This document shows, piece after piece, positions 56,838 to 64,000 of a stretch of DNA of 64,000 nucleotides. The notes under the pieces were generated by a model. That model was not told the DNA's origin and ran no database searches. It was given only the letters and a program-made list of their open reading frames with translations. The stretch is from Algoriphagus kandeliae (GTDB lineage: Bacteria; Bacteroidota; Bacteroidia; Cytophagales; Cyclobacteriaceae). The position numbers and the translations under genes are program-made. Position 1 is the stretch's first letter; each line of letters begins with the position of its first letter. The stretch spans positions 1 through 64,000 of the forward strand of contig NZ_SPSB01000003.1 in the NCBI RefSeq assembly GCF_004571135.1, read 5' to 3'.

Positions 56838-58679
56838 TTATTTCAAGTTGCCGTCCCATTGGACCGACCGAGAAAAGGGATGAAGCAACTGATCCAATAA
56901 AACGGAAACTTCTCTTCGATTCAATTGACGCTCTATTGTAAAATCCCCTTCTAATCCTCCCTCCTTCCATGTATCTGAAATTTGGTCTAGCGAAATTTTC
57001 TCTACCCTACTAAGTAAAGCTTGAAGACGCCCTCCTGTCAAATAGTCTCCACTTGCTCCCCAAAAGCTTTCCAAGTCTGGGTAAAATGGTCTCAAACCAA
57101 CCAATAATTCGTATTCAGTAACTTTTCTGTCAGGATAAAACCATGTTTGATTAGCCCAAAGGTAAGGAACCCCCTCGCCCCGAATGATTCCACATGCGCC
57201 TATTCGCTGCATAGCTTGATAGTGCATATCCTCGGGATTCGTGTCTAAAAAGGGCATGATAAAGGCCTTTTGATCCAATAATGCTTGCTGTACATCTCTG
57301 ACAGAAATGGATTCTAATCGAATCCCTTTTTGAGAAGCCAATGCCCCTAATACCCCAGCAGCTTGGCCAATTCCCAAAACCACCGGTTGGAGGCGAGAAG
57401 CTCCGTTGACAATATTGGAAACAGAAATACTTTTTTCGGCAAGGATCAATGCAGGATGATTTTTGGGAATCAATGCTCCCAAAGGAACATTGTAAGAAGG
57501 GACGCGAATCTTGATAAAATCTATTTCAGGCGCATCCGGGTTCTTTTTATGATGATGATCGATGGTATAATCTCCCACGGCAATTCCTGTTCGATAAAGC
57601 GGACTCGGTGCTTCATAAGGAGTTCTTACAAAAGGTAAAGTAAAATCCACCAACCCGTAATACCTTCTTGACTCTCTATGGTAAGGAATCATCGGCAATC
57701 CATCTGTTGTAGGAAATTCGCCTTCTGCAATTCCAAGATTCTTAAATCCTAAATCATGTTGAATGTAATATATGAAGCGAAGGCTAGTTTGCTTAGCCTT
57801 TTCTAATTCCTCTTTCCTTTGAGAAGGAGAAAGCTCCACCAAATTCACATAATAATCATTCCCACAATTGGGCCAATTGATCATGTATTTCCCATTGGGA
57901 AGTTTGCCATAATCCAGCATCTTCTGACAATCCAAAGTGGGATCATCGTCTGTGATAGGATCAGCATGAGCACAGGCACAGGCAAATTCTACAGGATCAT
58001 AATTATCTGGCTTCGGTATTGTCTTGTCAGCACCTGGCCCAAAATCCTGTAAGGTGACCACATAAGTCAAATCCTGAATGATATCATTTGCTTTTTCAGG
58101 TGCGAATTCCTCTCCAATTTCAGCCCGAGCATCCATACCCAATCTGTAGGGCAATCCTTTACTAGCCGCCACATCCCCTAACTCTGTTGCATCAATTAAA
58201 ACTGGAGCTTTTACCTCATAACTAGCCCCATCTTTCTCAGCCACCAAAGTCCATTGTCCATTTTCATATTTGGCACTTTTCCATTTTGAATGAAAATGAA
58301 CGGTTAAATTTTCGGTTTCAGAGGCCATTTCCTGAAAAATTTGATTCCCAACTTTTGGCTCAAAAAGAGTATTGCTCACCCAACCTGTAGATAAAGCCTG
58401 CTGTGATCCATAATGCTCAATCAACCTTGAGCGAAATTCTCCCCAAATTCCAGATGGGAGTCTATGATTCCCGTCAATAGCAGAAACGCCCGCAGCGGTC
58501 AACATTCCTCCCAACCAAGGACCTTCTTCTATGATCAAGGTCTTCACTCCCATTCTACCTGCTGAAATTCCCGCTGCTGTTCCACTTGCTCCTCCTCCAA
58601 CAACTATCAAGTCATAATTCTGAGCTTGAGAAACTAGTACAAGACAAAATAATGAGAGAAATAAGCCAATTCTTTTCAT
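56838..58679 (-). CDS. Secreted FAD-dependent oxidoreductase with SLH-like C-terminus
   Basis: This 613-residue protein has a signal peptide (MKRIGLFLSLFCLVLVSQAQ). An FAD_oxidored domain opens with YDLIVVGGGASGTAAGISAG (about 22-41), continues with LIIEEGPWLGGM, and ends with the C-terminal FAD motif ASRLQPVVLGIGQAAGVL (about 425-442). Residues 470 on resemble one or two S-layer-homology-like repeats (AMQRIGACGIIRGEG ... YPDRKVTEYELL). It lies 31 bp downstream of the GH18 gene on the same strand, so it probably acts on an amino-sugar product or on the same glycan in the periplasm. The exact reaction is unknown. Confidence 0.82.
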   Translation of the reverse strand: MKRIGLFLSLFCLVLVSQAQNYDLIVVGGGASGTAAGISAGRMGVKTLIIEEGPWLGGMLTAAGVSAIDGNHRLPSGIWGEFRSRLIEHYGSQQALSTGWVSNTLFEPKVGNQIFQEMASETENLTVHFHSKWKSAKYENGQWTLVAEKDGASYEVKAPVLIDATELGDVAASKGLPYRLGMDARAEIGEEFAPEKANDIIQDLTYVVTLQDFGPGADKTIPKPDNYDPVEFACACAHADPITDDDPTLDCQKMLDYGKLPNGKYMINWPNCGNDYYVNLVELSPSQRKEELEKAKQTSLRFIYYIQHDLGFKNLGIAEGEFPTTDGLPMIPYHRESRRYYGLVDFTLPFVRTPYEAPSPLYRTGIAVGDYTIDHHHKKNPDAPEIDFIKIRVPSYNVPLGALIPKNHPALILAEKSISVSNIVNGASRLQPVVLGIGQAAGVLGALASQKGIRLESISVRDVQQALLDQKAFIMPFLDTNPEDMHYQAMQRIGACGIIRGEGVPYLWANQTWFYPDRKVTEYELLVGLRPFYPDLESFWGASGDYLTGGRLQALLSRVEKISLDQISDTWKEGGLEGDFTIERQLNRREVSVLLDQLLHPFSRSVQWDGNLK

Positions 58680-58710
58680 AAGTATCAGATCATTTTGAAA
58701 GTATGAGGTT

Positions 58711-59847
58711 TTAAGGTTTTTGCGAATTTGGATTCAAACCTTCAAAGACAGCTTTCAAAAGAGTACCGGTATTGTCCTCGGTCATTTCCCAAAACATGGC
58801 TCCTGCAAGATTTGAAGACCGAATGAATTCCATTTTTGCCTTTAGCGATTCGGGATCTTCATAGGTAATCCAAGTTGAATCTTTGGCAGAGTATAAATAA
58901 GGTGCTTTTGCTTTTTCATCCCAAAAACGGGTATAATTAGAATTGAGAGAAAGGGCATAAATTTGGTGATAAGGCAAGCCTTTTTCAAACTCCCCTACCT
59001 GAAACAAGCCTCCATCTTTGCCGGGTACTTTTTTCCACATTCTCCCATAAAAAGGTACTCCCAATACCAGCTTCTCTGCAGGAACGCCAAACTCAAGATG
59101 TTCCTCTACGGCAGTTTGTGCCGACCGCCCTTTTGCACCATTCGGGAACAAATTTGCGTGATGGCCTGTGAGCCGATCTCCTGCAGTGTAAAAATCATAA
59201 GCCATGATATTGATAAAATCGAGGTACTCTTGTGCTTTGCCTAAGTCATTTGCTTCCTGATAACTTCGAAATCCACCCGAGGCAATGGTGCTCAAATAGG
59301 TTTTCCCTGTAATTTGACCAAGAGAATCTAAAGCTTCTCTAAAACTTTTAACCATGGCGATAAAATTTTCCTTATCCGCTTTTTGATAGGGGTTATTATC
59401 TCCGGGTAGTCCAGGGTATTCCCAATCATAATCCAATCCGTCCAGATTGTATTTTTTCAAAAACTCGATACCTGATTTTGTCAACTTCTTGATTCCTTCA
59501 GGAGTAGAAACAGCTTCAGAAAAGCCTTTGGAATGAGTCCAACCTCCTATGGATACCAAGATTTTCAAATCAGGGTTTACACTTTTGAGTTTTTGAAGCT
59601 CTATAAAATTCAGACTATCACGCTCCTGTCTTCCGTCGATATGCTGAACCAAACCATCTTTCACATTTGCGAAAGCATAGTTTATATGGGTTAGTTTTTC
59701 AGCTGGAATTTGATTCGCTTTCCAATTTTTCCAACCTGCGACATATCCTACAATGAAGTAGTCTTTTTGCGGTGTATGTTCTTCAGCCTGTTGAGGTTTT
59801 GAGCACGCAGCCAAAATCAGCAAAATCAAAAACTTAATTTTTTTCAT
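58711..59847 (-). CDS. Glycoside hydrolase family 18 lipoprotein (chitinase-like)
   Basis: This 378-residue lipoprotein has lipobox LAAC (Cys15). The GH18 TIM barrel carries DGLDYDWE (136-143), the DxxDxDxE motif with catalytic acid Glu143, plus SIGGW (99-103), YDF after IINIMA and a late tryptophan in AGAMFWEMTEDN. It should cleave beta-1,4-GlcNAc linkages in chitin or related N-glycan cores at the cell surface. It follows a SusC/SusD pair after a terminator, as in a polysaccharide utilisation locus. Confidence 0.92.
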   Translation of the reverse strand: MKKIKFLILLILAACSKPQQAEEHTPQKDYFIVGYVAGWKNWKANQIPAEKLTHINYAFANVKDGLVQHIDGRQERDSLNFIELQKLKSVNPDLKILVSIGGWTHSKGFSEAVSTPEGIKKLTKSGIEFLKKYNLDGLDYDWEYPGLPGDNNPYQKADKENFIAMVKSFREALDSLGQITGKTYLSTIASGGFRSYQEANDLGKAQEYLDFINIMAYDFYTAGDRLTGHHANLFPNGAKGRSAQTAVEEHLEFGVPAEKLVLGVPFYGRMWKKVPGKDGGLFQVGEFEKGLPYHQIYALSLNSNYTRFWDEKAKAPYLYSAKDSTWITYEDPESLKAKMEFIRSSNLAGAMFWEMTEDNTGTLLKAVFEGLNPNSQKP

Positions 59848-59871
59848 GAGCTTGAATTTTAATAGCGAATT

Positions 59872-59913
59872 AAAAAAAGACAGAGGTTTTGAAACGAATC
59901 AAAACCCCTGTCT
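59872..59913 (-). terminator. Terminator or attenuator between susD and the GH18 gene
   Basis: 15-bp arms AGACAGAGGTTTTGA/TCAAAACCCCTGTCT (one G·U) with loop AACGAA are followed on minus by a run of seven U. It lies 21 bp past the susD stop and would lower or stop transcription into GH18, giving higher SusC/SusD than enzyme levels. Confidence 0.82.
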
Positions 59914-59933
59914 CAAATCAAATTAACAGAAAA

Positions 59934-61499
59934 TTAATTTCCACCATCCCACCAAATCCGGGTGGCAAACAAGTCGCCTCCCATTCGTGAAATAGCTGCC
60001 TGGTAATTGTCTGGATTGGAACCAATCTCAGACTCCCAATAGCGTAGTCTTCTTGGAATGAAATTACCTTCGAAAGCATTTGGATCTTGTGTAGGTGAAA
60101 GTTCAGGATAGCCTGTTCTTCTCCAGTTAGACCAAGATTCAATATCATTCAAGTAAGTAGCTGCCCAGTATTCTTCACCGATTAATTGACGCTTTCCTTC
60201 ATCCGATGCCGCACCAAAACCTCTCCCTGCAATATAGGCGTCGATATCTTCGGCTGGAACTGCAAAAGATGGATCAAATATTACCCAAGCATTAATGGCA
60301 GCTGCTACACCGGCATTGAAGTACTGCTCAGCACTACCTCCGATCCAACCATTCAAAGCCGCCTCAGCTTTCATCAATTCTACCTCTGCATAAGAGATTA
60401 GATAGTAGGGATCTTCCCAATCCAAATACTTCAAATTAAGCATGGAGAAATTTTGCTGAACAGTACTAAATCGATCTAAAGTGCCTGCAGGAACAGCATC
60501 TACGATATTGGTGGAGTTGTATCCGTTAGGCATACCGATTTGCTCAGCAGGATCTATAATCCATGTAGAAGCATCCTCAGGGTTTCCTATACCACCTGTC
60601 ACGATCATTTTTCGAGGATCATTGTTGGCATCCATCCAATCCAAGAACGTCTGAGAGATTTTACAGTCTCTGGAATATTTATAAGTATTCCAATAACCAT
60701 CATTCAGACCATTTCGATTGACACCTTGTGGTCCCGGTGCATAGTGGATATATGCGATATCATCATTGCTGCCAAAGGCACCGTCATTAAAAGCTTCAGT
60801 AAATACTTCCTGAGCTTTTGAAGGATCCACGTTGCTGATTCGCATTGCCATTCTCATCAAGAGGGAATTAGCAAACTTTCTCCATTTGGCGATATCCCCG
60901 AAATAAATGAAATCCTGAGCTCCCAAGCCTCTTGCAGAAGCGGAAAACTTATCTCTTGCAGCCCGAAGATCATCGATCATTTTGTAGTATACATCCTTTT
61001 GAGGCTCATAAGTTGGAAACCAATTCTCCTCACTTTCCAAGCCATAACCTGCTTGAGTGTAAGGGATATCTCCATACATATCAGTCATTCTGTGCAAATC
61101 AAAAACGCGCAAGATGGTTGCCGCCGCATTGACATTTGCCTCATTTGGATCTTCAGCAGTCTTTCGGATCACTTCTGAAAAAAGTCGAATCACATCCGTA
61201 AAGTGTCGCTCCATGTAAGCACCAGAATATTGAGCAGAGTAGAAATATTTATCTCCACTGAAATATCCTGCCGTCGAAGCAGTATGCTGAATCATGGTTG
61301 CCGCATACAACATATTTGCACGCGTATTTTCATATTCTCCCCCAATTCTCAAAGTCCCAAGGGAAAACAAGTATTGCATATCGATATCCTCGACAGCATT
61401 TTGATTGATATTCAGGTCTAACAGGTCCTGCTCACTACAAGAAGTAGCAAAAAGCAAGGAAGCCAACATCAGACCGGTCATTTTATTTAAAATTCTCAT
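59934..61499 (-). CDS. SusD/RagB-like nutrient-binding lipoprotein
   Basis: This 521-residue outer-membrane lipoprotein has lipobox FATSC (Cys21). It belongs to the SusD-like (SusD/RagB type 2) family, which forms the lid over a SusC transporter and binds the target glycan. Motifs include RVFDLHRMTDMYGDIPYTQA, KWRKFANSLLMRMAMRIS and YYLISYAEVELMKAEAALNGW. It is 28 bp downstream of the susC gene and 87 bp upstream of the GH18 gene. The substrate is inferred to be a GlcNAc-containing glycan from the enzyme next to it. Confidence 0.93.
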   Translation of the reverse strand: MRILNKMTGLMLASLLFATSCSEQDLLDLNINQNAVEDIDMQYLFSLGTLRIGGEYENTRANMLYAATMIQHTASTAGYFSGDKYFYSAQYSGAYMERHFTDVIRLFSEVIRKTAEDPNEANVNAAATILRVFDLHRMTDMYGDIPYTQAGYGLESEENWFPTYEPQKDVYYKMIDDLRAARDKFSASARGLGAQDFIYFGDIAKWRKFANSLLMRMAMRISNVDPSKAQEVFTEAFNDGAFGSNDDIAYIHYAPGPQGVNRNGLNDGYWNTYKYSRDCKISQTFLDWMDANNDPRKMIVTGGIGNPEDASTWIIDPAEQIGMPNGYNSTNIVDAVPAGTLDRFSTVQQNFSMLNLKYLDWEDPYYLISYAEVELMKAEAALNGWIGGSAEQYFNAGVAAAINAWVIFDPSFAVPAEDIDAYIAGRGFGAASDEGKRQLIGEEYWAATYLNDIESWSNWRRTGYPELSPTQDPNAFEGNFIPRRLRYWESEIGSNPDNYQAAISRMGGDLFATRIWWDGGN

Positions 61500-61527
61500 T
61501 GTTTCAATAGTTTAGGGTTGAACCGAC

Positions 61528-64000
61528 TTAGAAGTTAGCTGATAGATTAAATCCAAAGCTTCTGTTCGCTGGTACTGAGAAAAACTCAAGACCTTGTGCA
61601 TTGCCAGAAGTCGTGTAAGCTGCTTCTGGATCGATATTCGGTGTGTGTGACCACAAAATGGCCAAGTTTCTACCCACTACAGAAAGTGAAAGGGACTGGA
61701 ATGGAGTCTTTTCGATTAGAGAGTTCGGGAAGGTGTAACCAAAAGAGAATTCTCTCAATTTACCGAAAGAAGCATCATAAACGATGTACTCAGTCACCTG
61801 AGAATATCGCTGCCAGTAATTATCAATCAAGTATTGAGTAGGGTCACTTGTGTTAGCAGGAATGTTCCAAGTACCAGGAGTTCCTTCAGGAGTTACCCCA
61901 GAGACTGTCAAACTTCCATCACGTCCATTCAACGTATTTTGGTGCAATCCATACTGGTATGCGAAATAGTCTGTTCCAGACATCACAGATCCTCCTTTTC
62001 TAAAGTCAATCAAGGCCATCAAACGGAAACCTTTCCAAGTGAATGTATTGGTCAAACCACCTGAAATTGGATGACGTCCCTCTGCGATGGTTTCATATCC
62101 TGAAGTAGTTACAGGGAATCCATTGGCATCATATACCTTTTGACCATTGATTTCCAAATGCTTAAATCCTGCAATCATACCCAATGGCTGACCTACGATA
62201 TGTCGGATTCGCTCTCTTCGCGTTCTAGCTTCATCTAGGTTGATAAATTCAATAGGATCACCTGCTGCATTGGTACCTAAGCTGAGCACTTCAGAGATAT
62301 TATTGGCAAAGTTGAAGGAAATATCCCACTGGAAATCACCGGCGATGATAGGGGTAGCATTGATTAATAATTCAATACCTCTATTTTCCAATTCACCAAT
62401 ATTTACTGTCGTAGAACCGAATCCAGAGGTTGCTGAAATTCCGGTATTCAAGATATCGTCACTTGTTCTTCTTCTGTAATAAGCCACATCTACTCCTAAT
62501 CTGTTATCAAAGAATCGAAGATCTGCACCTATCTCATATTCTGTAGAAGTGTAAGGTGACAATCCAGCATTTGGTATTGATCCATTATTGATTTGTCCCA
62601 AACTTGCTCCCAAGTGTCCTGCTCCTACCAAACCATAAGTGAGATTCAAAGCATAAGGATTAGGTGCTCCTCCACCTACTTGGCCCCAGTTACCACGAAG
62701 TTTGGCAAAGGTGACAAATTCAGGAAGCTCAATCATGTCAGAAATAACTGCTGATAAACCAATGGAAGGGTAAAACAATTTGCTGTTTTCTGGAGACAAA
62801 GTAGAAAACTGATCCTGACGGCCTGTCAAGTTCAAAAAGATCATGTTTTTGTACCCAATATTTGCAGCAGCAAAATAAGAGTTGATTCCAAGTTCGGAGA
62901 ATCCATATCCATAAGTAGGAGCCGCCACATTAGTCACTGAATGGAAGAATGGAACTACCAAGTCGTTACCTCCACCTCTTTGAGACTCAATGGTTCTTCT
63001 CATGATATTAGAACCGATGAAACCATCGACGTCAAAATCGCCGAATGTCTTATCAAAACCAACCATGAAGTCAGCATTGTTTTCACGAATTGATTGGACA
63101 GTATTATTATAACTACCTCTAGGTTTGAATGCCGTGCCGTAAGCTTCGAATGCATATTCGTCTCTTACTTGGTAATCTGTACCAAAACGACCTTGAGCAT
63201 ACAACCAATCAGTGAAATCATAGCGCAAAGACATATTCCCTAAAATACGATCTGTTACGTCCTCTCTTCCCCACTGATAAACAGCCCAATAAGGGTTGGT
63301 TTGGAATACGTTGGATTGATATCTCAATTCAGTACCGTCAGGAAGAGCTCCTGGCTTATTTGGATCGCCTTTTATAACATCCAATGGAATATTTCCTGGT
63401 TTTACAACCATAGAGAAGTTTGCATTACCCGGAGAATCAGAAAGCCTCGGTCTGTTTCTAGCTTCTTGCTTGGAATATTGACCAGTCACTGCCAACGTGA
63501 ATTTTCCCTGACGGCTGTTCACATTGATATTTGCTACATTTCTATCAAATCCTGCATTTGGAACCACATCATCATTGGTAAGATTGGAGAATGAGAATCT
63601 ATAAGATGTCTTCTCATCACCACCAAACAAAGCGATGGAGTTGTTCCAAGTATGTCCGTCACTGTAGAAATCAGAAAAATCCTCACCCAAGTAGGAATAA
63701 GGTCTTTGAATGCCATCAAACTGAATAGCTTGAGAACCATCGTAAGGAGCTCCCCAACCATTTACTGCAGTATTGATTGCCTCATCCTGCGTCAAAGGCT
63801 TGCGACCATCTTGACCAGGACCGTAAATTCGCTGAAAGTTAGTCCTATCTACCACCGACTCAACAGTAAAGTTGGAGTTGAAGGCGACACCTACTCCTTT
63901 TCGAGCTCGCCCGGCTTTGGTAGTAATCAAAATAACCCCATTTGCAGCACGCGCACCATAAAGGGCTGCCGCAGTATTTCCTTTTAGTACAGAAATACTT
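61528..64000 (-). CDS. SusC/RagA-like TonB-dependent receptor (5' part beyond the window)
   Basis: The frame is open through the right edge: reading in from 64000 it gives LKGNTAAALYGARAANGVIL, then ITTKAGRARKGVG. The plug-domain hallmark A(A/S)LYGARAANGV is therefore present, and the internal Met at 63930 is not the start. The N-terminal signal, carboxypeptidase-like domain and TonB box lie outside. The remaining 820 or so residues are the plug end and the 22-strand barrel, ending in FGFNLSANF with a terminal aromatic. It imports oligosaccharides across the outer membrane with SusD. Confidence 0.93.
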   Translation of the reverse strand, partial: SISVLKGNTAAALYGARAANGVILITTKAGRARKGVGVAFNSNFTVESVVDRTNFQRIYGPGQDGRKPLTQDEAINTAVNGWGAPYDGSQAIQFDGIQRPYSYLGEDFSDFYSDGHTWNNSIALFGGDEKTSYRFSFSNLTNDDVVPNAGFDRNVANINVNSRQGKFTLAVTGQYSKQEARNRPRLSDSPGNANFSMVVKPGNIPLDVIKGDPNKPGALPDGTELRYQSNVFQTNPYWAVYQWGREDVTDRILGNMSLRYDFTDWLYAQGRFGTDYQVRDEYAFEAYGTAFKPRGSYNNTVQSIRENNADFMVGFDKTFGDFDVDGFIGSNIMRRTIESQRGGGNDLVVPFFHSVTNVAAPTYGYGFSELGINSYFAAANIGYKNMIFLNLTGRQDQFSTLSPENSKLFYPSIGLSAVISDMIELPEFVTFAKLRGNWGQVGGGAPNPYALNLTYGLVGAGHLGASLGQINNGSIPNAGLSPYTSTEYEIGADLRFFDNRLGVDVAYYRRRTSDDILNTGISATSGFGSTTVNIGELENRGIELLINATPIIAGDFQWDISFNFANNISEVLSLGTNAAGDPIEFINLDEARTRRERIRHIVGQPLGMIAGFKHLEINGQKVYDANGFPVTTSGYETIAEGRHPISGGLTNTFTWKGFRLMALIDFRKGGSVMSGTDYFAYQYGLHQNTLNGRDGSLTVSGVTPEGTPGTWNIPANTSDPTQYLIDNYWQRYSQVTEYIVYDASFGKLREFSFGYTFPNSLIEKTPFQSLSLSVVGRNLAILWSHTPNIDPEAAYTTSGNAQGLEFFSVPANRSFGFNLSANF

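Overview
The window looks like chromosome from a member of the Bacteroidota, most likely a Cytophagales/Cyclobacteriaceae-type marine or freshwater bacterium. The signs are type IX secretion (gliding-motility type B) C-terminal domains, a SusC/SusD pair, a Porin_10-type putative porin, a membrane-tethered sensor/LuxR-type regulator, promoter -7 elements of the form TAnnTTTG, very AT-rich gene starts without clear Shine-Dalgarno sequences, menaquinone genes and an LPS kinase. The genus is an inference; no marker such as 16S rRNA is present.

Layout. 1-610: a tandem array derived from tRNA-Asp, with two intact tRNA-Asp(GTC) genes and two degenerate tRNA-like copies in 169-bp repeats, all on the minus strand. 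0.9-3.6 kb: secreted gamma-glutamyltransferase and UDP-glucose epimerase, convergent on a shared terminator. 3.7-13.7 kb: three consecutive giant paralogous surface proteins (IgGFc-binding-like N-terminus, PKD, Ig-like and SprB repeats, T9SS type B tail), an apparent operon and the most striking block in the window. 13.9-18.5 kb: an ABC-F protein whose second ATP site looks dead, a sodium:solute symporter, an RlmI-like rRNA methyltransferase and a small cytochrome-b-like membrane protein. 18.6-23.6 kb (minus): a MacB-type permease, a MiaE-like tRNA hydroxylase, a putative porin and LpxK. 23.6-29.9 kb: Nif3-like and zinc-ribbon proteins, a histidine phosphatase, then a tightly packed menaquinone cluster (hotdog thioesterase, isochorismate synthase, MenD). 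30-35.6 kb: an MFS sugar porter and two different membrane-tethered transcription factors. 35.8-42.6 kb: a complete histidine utilisation operon (hutH-I-U-G) with a divergent LysR regulator and a dyad operator candidate. 42.7-51.2 kb: an FAD/Fe-S oxidoreductase, a YdcF protein, a large SF1 helicase and an SDR enzyme. 51.3-52 kb: a REP-associated (RAYT/IS200-like) transposase with hairpin repeats beside it. 52-54.7 kb: RlmD, a small unknown protein and a DUF4397 lipoprotein. 54.8-56.6 kb: an ECF sigma factor overlapping a putative anti-sigma factor with a barrel-like C-terminus. 56.8-64 kb: a SusC/SusD, GH18 and secreted FAD oxidoreductase locus, probably for chitin or another GlcNAc-containing glycan; susC runs off the right edge.

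No ribosomal RNA, CRISPR array, prophage or complete composite transposon was seen. The features most worth following are the triplicated IgGFc/T9SS proteins, the tRNA-derived repeat array, the asymmetric ABC-F protein, the sigma/anti-sigma-barrel pair and the GH18-linked secreted flavoprotein with SLH-like tail.
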